NCBI GenBank assembly: GCA_001295775.1
Contig: LJIA01000020.1
Coordinates: forward strand, 1-64,000
Source of the DNA: a beta proteobacterium AAP99
GTDB lineage: Bacteria; Pseudomonadota; Gammaproteobacteria; Burkholderiales; Burkholderiaceae_C
Reading direction: 5' to 3'
DNA length: 64,000 nucleotides
Shown here: positions 1 through 8,196 of the stretch, one piece after another
How positions within the stretch are numbered: the first letter of the stretch is position 1
Layout of the letters: every line of letters begins with the position of its first letter
The notes under the pieces: generated by a model
Database searches by the model: none
What the model was told of the DNA's origin: nothing
Seen by the model: the letters and a program-made list of their open reading frames with translations, nothing else
Position numbers and translations under genes: made by a program

Positions 1-924
1 GGCCATGGAGGCGGCGGTCTCCTGCAGGTTGCTGGCGGTTTGTTCGGTGCGACCGGAGAGATCCTGGTTGCCGACAGCCACCTCGGTGGACGCCGTTGAA
101 ATCGAATCTGCAGTCGAACGCACACCGCTGACCAGCGAGGTCAGCTCGGACACCATGCGGTTGAAAGACCGTGCAAGGTGCCCGAACTCGTCGTCGCGCC
201 GAACCTGCATACTGACCGTGAGGTTGCCCTGTGCAACTTGATCGGTGATCTGAACCGCTTCATCCAGCGGGGCCGCGATTGCACGCACCAAGCGCCACCC
301 GGCCAAAGACCCGAGCACCAGCGCAAGAAGTACACCGCCGCCAAGAACCACCAGACCGAAGGTGCGGCTGGCTTTCGCTTCGTTGGCGGCGTTGACCGCG
401 TGCTTGCTCTGAAGTGTCTTGAGTTCTTCGAGGATCGCTTCGGCTTTTCTTGCGTTGTCTTTCGCTGGCGCAATCTGCGCGTCGCCCTGTTCCGGCGTCG
501 AGATCAGATAGGCCTTCGCATCCTTCAGCAGCTGCTGGAACGCCTTTGCGTACGCATCGACTTCGACGACAGCTGCATCGACAAGCTTCAGTTCCTCCGG
601 GCTGCTCAGAGCTCGGGTCGTCTTGGCAGCACCCCGGAACTCGGCGTACTGCTTGGCCCAGCGTTCGGCATGACGATCACGCTCGCTCAAGCTCTGGACG
701 TTCATCAGCACGTCCTTTTCGAAGCGACGCATCGTCAGCAGAGACGCACGCATCTCCGAACTGTGCGCGAGCAATGGGAGGTCGCCTTCGGCCAGTTCGA
801 TTGCGGTTCGCGCATTTCTCTCGGCGATGAACAGACCTACACCCCCAACCGCGATGATGAGCGCCATCAGCAGGCCAATGATTGCAGCAATCTGTACGCG
901 AATCGTGAGCTTCCAGCGATTCAT
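1..924 (-). CDS. Methyl-accepting chemotaxis protein, 3' end cut by window edge
   Basis: The reading frame is open from an ATG at 924 to the window edge with no stop, so the C-terminal signalling hairpin lies outside. A good ribosome site (GGAGGGTG) precedes the ATG. The protein starts with a membrane segment (about residues 8-33), followed by a helical periplasmic region of about 150 residues rich in Lys/Glu/Ala, typical of a four-helix-bundle ligand domain, then a second membrane segment (about 190-215) and a HAMP region (RRDDEFGHLARSFNRMV). The last visible part ([20 protein letters not shown]) opens the methylated helix and nearly matches the same stretch of the downstream receptor at 971-2398, suggesting tandem duplication with ligand-domain divergence. 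It should sit in the inner membrane and signal through CheW and CheA. The ligand cannot be told. Confidence 0.9.
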   Translation of the reverse strand, partial: MNRWKLTIRVQIAAIIGLLMALIIAVGGVGLFIAERNARTAIELAEGDLPLLAHSSEMRASLLTMRRFEKDVLMNVQSLSERDRHAERWAKQYAEFRGAAKTTRALSSPEELKLVDAAVVEVDAYAKAFQQLLKDAKAYLISTPEQGDAQIAPAKDNARKAEAILEELKTLQSKHAVNAANEAKASRTFGLVVLGGGVLLALVLGSLAGWRLVRAIAAPLDEAVQITDQVAQGNLTVSMQVRRDDEFGHLARSFNRMVSELTSLVSGVRSTADSISTASTEVAVGNQDLSGRTEQTASNLQETAASMA

Positions 925-970
925 GGCTAGCACCCTCCACTCATACGGCTTCTCGGCATATTGGACTTGT

Positions 971-2398
971 TCAAAACTCTTCCCAGTCGTCGCTGGCACC
1001 GGCACCCACCGTTGCCGGCGCTGGCGCAGCGGCTACCGGCTTCACTGGCGACGCGGTACTGGCTGCCGGAGCAGCCACAGCTGCGGAAGCAGGCGCGCCA
1101 TGCGAAGGAGCGGCGCTGCTTGCAGGCTTGGGAGCCGCAGCAGGCTTGTCGGCCGCGGACGTACTGGTTTTGGCCATCGGCTTTGCGGCCGGCTTGGCTG
1201 CGGGCTTTGGCGCAGGCTTCGGCGCCGCGTAAGACTTGGCTTGTGCGGGCGCTCCGGCCGTGGCCAGCGCAGGCTGCGGACTGGTCGCTGCTGCGAAGCT
1301 CTGTGCTGCACGCTGTGCGGCCAGCTTGAATACGCTTACGGACTGAGCCAGGCGGATAGCCTGGTCCTTCAGGCTCTCTGCAGCGGCAGCAGACTCTTCA
1401 ACCAGTGCGGCATTCTGCTGGGTCATCTGATCCAACTGGTTCACAGCCTGATTGACCTGTGCGATGCCGCTGGCCTGCTCCGTGGTGGAGGCCGTGATCT
1501 CGCCGATCATGTCGGTGACGCGCTGGACGCTGGCCACAATCTCGTTCATCACGCTGCCGGCATCCGAGACCAGCTGACTGCCGGTCTCGACCTTCTCGGC
1601 GCTGGCGCCAATCAAGGTCTTGATTTCCTTGGCGGCTTCGGCACTGCGCTGGGCGAGGTTTCGCACTTCGCTGGCCACCACTGCAAAGCCGCGGCCCTGC
1701 TCACCGGCTCGTGCAGCTTCGACGGACGCGTTCAGGGCCAGGATGTTGGTCTGGAAGGCGATGCCGTCGATCACGCCAATGATCTCGCTGATCTTGCGCG
1801 ACGCCGCACTGATGTCGGTCATGGTCTGAACGACCTTGCCCACGACCTCACCGCCGCGCATGGCGTCCATGCTTGCGGCGCTGGCCAGCTGGTTCGCCTG
1901 ACGGGCCGACTCGGCATTCTGGTTCACGTTCTGTGAAAGCTGCGACATGGAGGCCGCGGTTTCCTGCAGGCTGCTGGCGGTCTGTTCGGTACGGCCGGAC
2001 AGATCCTGGTTGCCGACGGCCACTTCGGTGGACGCAGTCGTGATCGAGTCAGCCGACAGGCGGATTTGGCCGACCGTGTTGCGCAGGCTCTCCTGCACAC
2101 GCTGAATGGCCGCCACGGTCTTTGCCACTTCGTCCGTACCTTCGGCGAAGAGATCTTCACTCAAGTCACCGCCCGCCATGCGCTCAGCCAGCGCCTGAAC
2201 GTCGTGCAGCGGCTTGGTAATCGAGCGCAACGTGGCCCAGAACAGCCAGCACAGCACGGTGACAAACACGCCCGTCACGGCCATGCGGCCCCACATGGGC
2301 GTACCGAAGGCCGCGTGCACCGGGGTGGTCATGGCCGCAGAGATCACCACCACGAACATGAGGATGAATCGCTGCTTGATCGAGAATCGGTTCAACAT
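971..2398 (-). CDS. Methyl-accepting chemotaxis protein without a periplasmic ligand domain
   Basis: A 475-residue receptor. Two membrane segments (about 9-30 and 38-57) are separated by fewer than ten residues, so there is essentially no periplasmic sensor. A HAMP domain follows (about 58-110), then methylation helices and the conserved MCP hairpin tip ([22 protein letters not shown]-rich flanks). After about residue 345 comes a long Ala/Pro/Lys-rich flexible linker ending in DDWEEF, which fits the W-x-x-F tether that binds CheR/CheB in other receptors. The start ATG has a strong AGGAGGG ribosome site. It lies in the same operon as cheW and cheA and probably senses membrane or cytoplasmic conditions, or works as a helper receptor. 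Confidence 0.92.
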
Positions 2399-2426
2399 CT
2401 GGAGTCCCTCCTGAGAGCCGTCGAGA

Positions 2427-2921
2427 TCAGGCGGCGGCCTGACCGTCGGTCAGGCACATGTCGGGGGAGTGCATGAGGTGCTCGATGTCCAGCAGGATGA
2501 GCATGCGCTCGCCCACGCTGCCCAGGCCCATGATGAACGCGGCGTCAATGGCGGAAGACAGCTCCGGGGCGGGCTTCACGTTCTCGTTCTGCAGCTCGAG
2601 CACGTCGGACACGCTGTCCACGACCATGCCCACCACGCGGCCGCCCACATTCAGGACGATGACCACGGTGAAGCTGTTGTACTCGGCGCTGGCGCAGTTG
2701 AACTTCAGGCGCATGTCCACGATCGGGACGATCACGCCACGCAGATTGACCACGCCCTTGATGAAGGCCGGCGCGTTGGCGATGCGCGTGGGGTTTTCAT
2801 AGCCACGGATTTCCTGAACCTTCAGGATGTCGATTCCGTACTCTTCCTCGCCGAGGCGGAAGGTGAGGAATTCCTTCGCACCGATCAGTGCGAGGTTGCC
2901 GAAGTTTTCCATCTTGCCCAT
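2427..2921 (-). CDS. cheW: Chemotaxis coupling protein CheW
   Basis: A 164-residue single CheW-domain protein that links receptors to CheA at the cytoplasmic face of chemoreceptor arrays. The family core is visible: [18 protein letters not shown] near residues 21-38, the conserved NLRG at 59-62 and IVPIVDMR after it. Length is normal for CheW. The ATG is preceded by GGAGCAAATC. It lies 44 bases downstream of cheA on the same strand, and the receptor at 971-2398 follows after 28 bases, so the three are very likely co-transcribed. Confidence 0.96.
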   Translation of the reverse strand: MGKMENFGNLALIGAKEFLTFRLGEEEYGIDILKVQEIRGYENPTRIANAPAFIKGVVNLRGVIVPIVDMRLKFNCASAEYNSFTVVIVLNVGGRVVGMVVDSVSDVLELQNENVKPAPELSSAIDAAFIMGLGSVGERMLILLDIEHLMHSPDMCLTDGQAAA

Positions 2922-2965
2922 GATTTGCTCCTAGAGAATGGCTTGGGACTGTTCGCACTGAACGC

Positions 2966-5119
2966 TTAGTGACGCGAGCGCCGGACAAGGCTGATCGTGT
3001 CGAGAATGAGTGCCACGCGACCGTCACCCATGATGGTGGCGCCCGAGACGTGGTTGATCTTTCGGTAGTTGGCTTCGAGGTTCTTGACCACGATCTGGTG
3101 CTGGCCAATCAGCTGGTCCACCAGCAGGGCCACGCGCCCGCCTTCAGACTCGACGATGACCATGATCCCGCCGTTGGAATCCCAGTCGAAGCGCGGCACG
3201 TTGAAGAGTTCCTCGAGCGCTACCACCGGCATGTATTCATTGCGCACTTCCACCACGCGCTCGCTGCCGCCGATGGTGCGGACCTGCTTGTCGTCGACCT
3301 GGAAGCTCTCCACCACGCTGCCCAGCGGGAGGATGTAGACCTCGTCACCCACACCCACGCTCATGCCATCCATGATGGCCAGGGTCAGCGGCAGGCGTAC
3401 CGAGACGCGGGTACCCAGGCCGTCAGCGGAGTCGAGTTCGACCGTACCGCCCAGACTGGTGATGTTCTTCTTCACCACATCCATGCCCACACCCCGGCCG
3501 GACACATCCGTCACGGCTTCGGCGGTGGAGAAGCCCGGCGCGAAAATCAGCTGCCAGACCTCCTGGTCGGTCATCTCGTCGGCGACAGAAATGCCCTTCT
3601 CGCGTGCCTTGGCAAGGATCTTGTCGCGGTTCAGGCCGCGGCCGTCGTCCTTGACCTCGATCACGATCGATCCGCCCTGATGCTGCGCGGACAGGGTCAC
3701 GGTGCCCTGCGCGGGCTTGCCCTTGGCAATACGGTCCTCCGGCTTTTCGATGCCGTGGTCGACGCTGTTGCGAACGAGATGGGTCAGGGGGTCGGTGATC
3801 TTCTCGATCAGCCCCTTGTCGAGTTCGGTGGCTTCACCCACGGTATGCAGTTCGACCTGCTTGCCCAGCTTGGCCGTCAGGTCGCGCACCATGCGCGGGA
3901 AGCGGCTGAACACGAAGCTCATCGGAATCATGCGCACGCTCATGACTGCTTCCTGCAGGTCACGGGTGTTGCGTTCCAGATCGTTCAGGCCGGCGATCAT
4001 CTGCTGATGCTCGACAGGATCCAGACCGCGCGCGTTCTGCGCCAGCATGGCCTGCGTGATCACGAGCTCGCCAACAAGGTTGATCAACTGGTCAACCTTC
4101 TCCACGGAGACACGGATCGTGGAATCTGCGGCGGCAGCGGCGGGCGCCGGCGGCTTGGACTCCGCCTTGGCGCTTGCCTTGGGTGCCGCCGGGGCGGCCG
4201 GCTTGGTCTCGGTTTTGCCCGGCAGAGTGTTCGGGTCCACAAAGAATCCGTAGCCCGGATCCTTTGCTTCGGCCTTCAGCGCACCAGCCTCCGGTACGTC
4301 GGCGAACAGGCCGAAGCCCTCGATGCCGGTACCGGTGGAGGTTTCGCACTTCGGCGCTTCGGTATGGTCAACGATCTGGATCTGCTCACGCGACACATGG
4401 AACGAGAACAGATCGATCAGGTCGGCGTCGTTGGACTTGGTGATCACCTTGAACCGGCGCTTGCCGGCTTCGTCGACCTTGCCCTCGTCCATCGGACTCA
4501 TGGTGCCGAGGTCAACGACTTCCTTGAAGAGTTCAAGCAGGTCATCGGCCTGTGCAGGGTTGCTCAGGGGGCCGACCACGATCTCGAGCGTACGTTGCGC
4601 CGGCGCTGCGGGTGCAGTGCTCGGCGCAGCCGCAGCAGGTGCGGCAGCGGGCGCATCACCTGCCGCCACTGGGCGGGCGGCCGATGCGACCGGCTGGCCG
4701 CTCAAGTGCGCTGCGATGTCAGCAAGCAGTTGCGTGGTGTCCACGATTTCAGTCGAGGCACCCTGATGGCGCGCCAGCTGGGCACGGAGCATGTCGCCTG
4801 AGGTCAGCAGGGTGTCCACCATCGAGGTGTTCAGCCCGAGTTCATGGCGGCGCAGCTTGTCCAGCAAGGTCTCCATCTGGTGCGTCAGCTCGGCCACATC
4901 GGCAAAGCCAAAGGTGGCCGCACCGCCCTTGATGGAGTGCGCGCAACGGAAGATGGCGTTGAGTTCTTCGTCGTCGGCGTTGTCCACATCCAGCTCGAGC
5001 AGCAGCTGCTCCATGCTGGTGAGGTTCTCGCCGGCTTCCTCAAAGAACACCTGGTAGAACTGGGTCAGGTCGAAGCCGCCGCTTTGCAGGTTGGCGCCTT
5101 CGTTGGTCATTTCACCCAT
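2966..5119 (-). CDS. cheA: Chemotaxis histidine kinase CheA
   Basis: A 717-residue kinase with the standard order: Hpt domain (about 18-125) with phospho-acceptor His61 in FRCAHSIKGG; an Ala/Pro-rich linker; a small domain (about 177-252) in the P2 position; a second linker; the dimerisation helices from about 333; an HATPase domain with the N-box LVRNSVDHGIE (Asn451), G1 box KDDGRG (490-495) and G2 box GRGVGMDVVKKN (541-552); and a C-terminal CheW-like domain. It phosphorylates CheY (upstream, 5191-5553), and CheB elsewhere. All ATP-binding boxes look intact. The ATG at 5119 has a GAGGAA ribosome site. No CheR or CheB gene is in the window. Confidence 0.97.
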   Translation of the reverse strand: MGEMTNEGANLQSGGFDLTQFYQVFFEEAGENLTSMEQLLLELDVDNADDEELNAIFRCAHSIKGGAATFGFADVAELTHQMETLLDKLRRHELGLNTSMVDTLLTSGDMLRAQLARHQGASTEIVDTTQLLADIAAHLSGQPVASAARPVAAGDAPAAAPAAAAPSTAPAAPAQRTLEIVVGPLSNPAQADDLLELFKEVVDLGTMSPMDEGKVDEAGKRRFKVITKSNDADLIDLFSFHVSREQIQIVDHTEAPKCETSTGTGIEGFGLFADVPEAGALKAEAKDPGYGFFVDPNTLPGKTETKPAAPAAPKASAKAESKPPAPAAAAADSTIRVSVEKVDQLINLVGELVITQAMLAQNARGLDPVEHQQMIAGLNDLERNTRDLQEAVMSVRMIPMSFVFSRFPRMVRDLTAKLGKQVELHTVGEATELDKGLIEKITDPLTHLVRNSVDHGIEKPEDRIAKGKPAQGTVTLSAQHQGGSIVIEVKDDGRGLNRDKILAKAREKGISVADEMTDQEVWQLIFAPGFSTAEAVTDVSGRGVGMDVVKKNITSLGGTVELDSADGLGTRVSVRLPLTLAIMDGMSVGVGDEVYILPLGSVVESFQVDDKQVRTIGGSERVVEVRNEYMPVVALEELFNVPRFDWDSNGGIMVIVESEGGRVALLVDQLIGQHQIVVKNLEANYRKINHVSGATIMGDGRVALILDTISLVRRSRH

Positions 5120-5190
5120 GATTGATTCCTCGTTCGTCGGACCGGGGGCGGACTCGCATCGTCACGCTGGTCAATGCAGATCAGGCGGGG

Positions 5191-5553
5191 TCAGCGAATG
5201 ACCTTCTTGACCACTTCGACCAGCTTGACCGGATCGAAGGGCTTGACCAGCCAGCCGGTTGCGCCGGCAGACTTGCCCGCCTGCTTCATCTGATCCGAGC
5301 TTTCGGTGGTCAGGATGAGGATCGGGGTGGTCGTGTACTGAGGCGTGGCACGCAGCTTCTTGACCAGCGAGATCCCGTCCATGCGGGGCATGTTCTGGTC
5401 GGTCAGGACGAGGTCTACGGACCGGCCGTCCAGCTTTTCGATGGCGTCCTGGCCATCCACGGCCTCGATCACCTGATAGCCGGAGCTCTTCAGGGTGAAC
5501 GCCACCATCTGGCGCATCGAGGCGGAATCGTCTACGGCGAGAATGGAATGCAT
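5191..5553 (-). CDS. cheY: Single-domain response regulator, CheY-type
   Basis: A 120-residue stand-alone receiver domain. The acidic pair Asp8-Asp9, phospho-acceptor Asp52 (LTDQNMPRMDG), the Thr in LILTTESS and Lys104 in LVKPFDP are all present, so it should be phosphorylated by the CheA encoded just downstream. The ATG is preceded by AAGGAG. Context (next to a CheZ-like gene and cheA) supports a chemotaxis role. Whether it binds the flagellar motor or a pilus/surface system cannot be decided from sequence, since no motility genes are in view. Confidence 0.93.
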   Translation of the reverse strand: MHSILAVDDSASMRQMVAFTLKSSGYQVIEAVDGQDAIEKLDGRSVDLVLTDQNMPRMDGISLVKKLRATPQYTTTPILILTTESSDQMKQAGKSAGATGWLVKPFDPVKLVEVVKKVIR

Positions 5554-5582
5554 GGTCTTGCTCCTTGGATGCGAGTCGGGAA

Positions 5583-6053
5583 TCAGAAGAGTTCGATCGA
5601 CCCGGCATCCATCTCGGACTGGGTCACGGGGTTGTCGCGAAGTTCAGTGGGAACCGGTACGGCTTCGAGTTCATCGCCGTCGGTGGCTTCGACCACAAGG
5701 GCGTCTGCCACCACACCGATGCGCTTGCGCGTATGGATGATCAGCTGGCTGGCCATGTCCTGAAACTGCAGCGCAGTGACGGCGCCGGCCAGGTGATGGC
5801 GCAGCTCCGACAGGCCTGGGGCTTCGGCGAGCATCGACCCGGCTTCGCCGGTGAAGCGGCCCAGGTGCGTGCTGGCGGAAGCGAAGTGCCCCATCAGCTG
5901 CTCGGAGGCGTCGTTGAGCAGGCCATGCAGCCGCTGCAGATCGGTGGAAGCGAGCATGAGGTGGTCCTGCAGCCCGGCAACGAACATGCGCTGCTGGGGG
6001 CTGCCGAACTCGCCTCCGGCGGGGGCCTCGCCGTGACTGGCTTGCATTTCCAT
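5583..6053 (-). CDS. Short CheZ-like chemotaxis phosphatase candidate
   Basis: A 156-residue mostly helical protein encoded first in the chemotaxis operon, directly before cheY. The stretch LQFQDMASQL (residues 95-104) matches the catalytic D-x-x-x-Q signature of CheZ (Asp99, Gln103; in E. coli CheZ the pair is Asp143/Gln147 within a similar Q-D motif). The C-terminus ends in an acidic tail plus SIELF, placed like the CheY-binding C-terminal peptide of CheZ. It is clearly shorter than classical CheZ (about 214 residues), with a shorter helical hairpin. Expected role: dephosphorylation of the adjacent CheY. The family assignment rests on the motif and context; overall similarity to CheZ is weak by eye. 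The ribosome site CAGGAG supports the ATG at 6053. Confidence 0.7.
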   Translation of the reverse strand: MEMQASHGEAPAGGEFGSPQQRMFVAGLQDHLMLASTDLQRLHGLLNDASEQLMGHFASASTHLGRFTGEAGSMLAEAPGLSELRHHLAGAVTALQFQDMASQLIIHTRKRIGVVADALVVEATDGDELEAVPVPTELRDNPVTQSEMDAGSIELF

Positions 6054-6354
6054 GAAAGCAATCTCCTGAAACTCGGTCTCGACCCTGGGGCGATGGTGTG
6101 GCGGGGCACACCATGGGCTTGCAGGGCTTTGAAGCAGTATCGGTTTGGGGGGGTGCCTTCAATCGGGCGATAAAGGGGGCAAAGGGCGCACATTCCCTGC
6201 TTGTACGGCTAGCGGAGGTCGCAAGGGCGGACCGTGTTCGCGGCTCGACGATGCGCCGTTAACATCCCTGCAACCCAATCGCGCTCGACCGGACCGCGCG
6301 CCGCAGCGGCCACCGAGTTGACGAATTGCACACACCATCCAAGCGTGCCAGCCC
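6054..6354. other. Intergenic region between divergent signalling operons
   Basis: About 300 bases between the start of the minus-strand chemotaxis operon and the plus-strand kinase at 6355. It must hold both promoters, but no convincing -35/-10 pair or sigma-28 box could be picked out by eye. There is a run of seven G near 6150. No gene was found in it. Confidence 0.5.
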
Positions 6355-7443
6355 ATGAGAGAACTGCTCGTCGTCGAAGACAGTGAGGAGGACTACTTCC
6401 TCACGCTGGCCACACTCAAGCGGCAGGGGGTCCAGGCCCAGTGCGAGCGTGTCGAAGACGAGGCGGCCATGACGGCGGCCTTGGCTCGCAAGCGGTTCGA
6501 CGCGGTGATCTCTGATCACAACCTGCCCAACTTCTCGAGCTTCGGAGCGCTGGCCTGTCTGCGCGCATCGGCGCAAGCCAGCCTGCCCTTCATCATCGTC
6601 AGCGGCGAGATTGGCGAGGACCTCGCCGTGCAGGCCATGCGGGAGGGCGCCGACGACTATCTGCTCAAGGGAAGGCTGGCACGTCTGTCCAATGCGCTGG
6701 AGCAGGCCATCGAGCGCGCAGCGCTGCGTGCCGAGAACGCTGCCCAGCAGGCCCGCCTAGCGCAGAGCGAGGCCAAGCTCGCCGCGCTGTCGGCCCATCT
6801 GCAGCACGCCGTGGAGCGCGAACGCAGCGACATCGGCCGTGAACTGCACGACGATGTGGGCGGGCAGCTCACTGCGCTGCGCTTCGACCTGGACTGGATC
6901 GAGCGCCACAGCGAAGGCGATGTGAAGGCGCGCGCGCTGCGTGCGCTGGCCACGGCCGACGAGGCCCTGCATGCCGCTCGGCGCATTCTGCGCTCCCTGC
7001 GTCCGCCGGTGCTTGATCAGGGTGTGATCGCGGCGCTGCAGTGGCAGGTCCGCAGCTTCAAGGAGCGCCACGGCACTGACGCAGTGCTCGCGTTCAATGC
7101 CGAGCCGCGCGATCTGCACCCGGACGTCGCACTGACGCTGCTGCGTGTTGGCCAGGAGGCGCTGACCAATGTGGCCAAGCATGCACAGGCGACCGAGGTG
7201 GCGCTGGACTTCGTCGATTTGGGCGATCAGGTCTCGCTCGAAGTGGCGGACAACGGTATCGGCCTGGGCGCGCAGGCACTTGCCAAGCCGGACAGCTTTG
7301 GTCTCTCCGGGCTGCGTGAGCGCGTGCGTGCGCTCGGCGGCGAGATGGATTTGATCAGCGAGACGGGCGAGCTGGCCACGCGCGGCACGACGCTGATCGT
7401 GACCCTGCCGCGCCAGCCGGCCGCACCTGCCGGGCCCGCATGA
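6355..7443 (+). CDS. Receiver-histidine kinase (NarX/DegS-type HisKA_3)
   Basis: A 362-residue cytoplasmic protein with an N-terminal receiver domain (phospho-acceptor Asp54 in VISDHNLPNF), a coiled-coil linker (about 115-150), a HisKA_3 dimerisation domain with His165 in IGRELHDDVGGQLTAL, and an HATPase domain with N-box GQEALTNVAKHAQA and G-boxes VADNGIGL and GLSGLRERV. There is no membrane segment, so its input is most likely phosphorylation of its own receiver domain by another kinase. Its stop codon overlaps the start of the LuxR-type regulator at 7440 by four bases (ATGA), marking the two as a translationally coupled two-component pair. Confidence 0.93.
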   Translation: MRELLVVEDSEEDYFLTLATLKRQGVQAQCERVEDEAAMTAALARKRFDAVISDHNLPNFSSFGALACLRASAQASLPFIIVSGEIGEDLAVQAMREGADDYLLKGRLARLSNALEQAIERAALRAENAAQQARLAQSEAKLAALSAHLQHAVERERSDIGRELHDDVGGQLTALRFDLDWIERHSEGDVKARALRALATADEALHAARRILRSLRPPVLDQGVIAALQWQVRSFKERHGTDAVLAFNAEPRDLHPDVALTLLRVGQEALTNVAKHAQATEVALDFVDLGDQVSLEVADNGIGLGAQALAKPDSFGLSGLRERVRALGGEMDLISETGELATRGTTLIVTLPRQPAAPAGPA

Positions 7444-8087
7444 GCACGCAGGGCCTGACCCGCGTGATCGTCGTCGACGACCACGCCCTGATCCGGCGCG
7501 GCATGCGCGAGACCCTGGCCGAGCACACCGACATCCGCGTGATCGGCGAGGCCACCGAGTACGGTGAGCTGCGCGAGCTGCTGCGCAGCGGCCTGACGCC
7601 CGATGTCATCGTGCTGGACATCAACCTGCCAGGGCGCGACGGCATTGATGTGCTCAAGACCCTGCGCGCCGAAGGCAATGCCGTCGCCGTGCTGGTCGTC
7701 ACGATGTACACGGAGGATCAGTACGCACTGCGCAGCTTGCGCGCGGGTGCGAATGGCTACCTGCACAAGAGCGCGCCACCGCAGACGCTGGTCGCCGCCG
7801 TGCGCCAGCTCGCGCAAGGGCGGCGCTATCTGTCCGCCGAGATTGCCGAGTTGATGGCCGCGGCACTGGCGGGTGAGGGCGCGGGGCTGCCGCACGAGAA
7901 GCTCTCTGACCGGGAGATGCAGACGCTCAAGGCGATCGGCTCGGGCAAGCAGCTCTCCGAGATCGCGGTCGCCATGCGTCTGTCACCCAAGACGGTCAGC
8001 GTCTACCGCGCACGTCTGCTGGAGAAGATGAAGCTCTCGACCAATGCCGAGCTGACGCACTATGCGATCAAGCACGGCTTGGTCTAG
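7440..8087 (+). CDS. LuxR/NarL-family response regulator
   Basis: A 215-residue regulator: receiver domain (1-125) with Asp13/Asp14, phospho-acceptor Asp60 (VLDINLPGRDG) and Lys in YLHKSAPP, then a LuxR-type helix-turn-helix (about 148-210) with the typical LSDREMQTLKAIGSGK and LSPKTVSVYRARLLEKM segments. It overlaps the kinase gene at 6355-7443 by four bases and is its obvious partner. Targets are unknown. Confidence 0.95.
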   Translation: MSTQGLTRVIVVDDHALIRRGMRETLAEHTDIRVIGEATEYGELRELLRSGLTPDVIVLDINLPGRDGIDVLKTLRAEGNAVAVLVVTMYTEDQYALRSLRAGANGYLHKSAPPQTLVAAVRQLAQGRRYLSAEIAELMAAALAGEGAGLPHEKLSDREMQTLKAIGSGKQLSEIAVAMRLSPKTVSVYRARLLEKMKLSTNAELTHYAIKHGLV

Positions 8088-8129
8088 ATTTGGCCGTTTT
8101 TGTTGCTTTTGGCGTCGAATGATTTCGAG

Positions 8130-8153
8130 TTTCCGCTTTTCTCAAGCCAATCC
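8130..8153 (+). repeat. Dispersed TTTCCGC stem-loop repeat, degenerate copy
   Basis: TTTCCGC followed by nine bases and GCCA, as in the copy at 34574-34593. The T-rich tail is poorly kept. It lies between convergent genes. Confidence 0.4.
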
Positions 8154-8179
8154 TTGACAATAAGTTTGTTTTGTATAAT
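8154..8179 (+). promoter_or_regulatory. Consensus -35 and -10 hexamers, antisense to the GGDEF gene
   Basis: A perfect TTGACA (8154-8159) and a perfect TATAAT (8174-8179) lie on the plus strand in an AT-rich patch, but the spacer is only 14 bases instead of about 17, so activity is uncertain. Transcription from here would run into the 3' end of the minus-strand GGDEF gene. Confidence 0.35.
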
Positions 8180-8196
8180 TCGTCCGAAAATAATCT

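Noticed and set aside
2969-4801. A 610-codon plus-strand frame opposite cheA
   Set aside because: Low-complexity His/Asp/Val product complementary to a well-conserved CheA.
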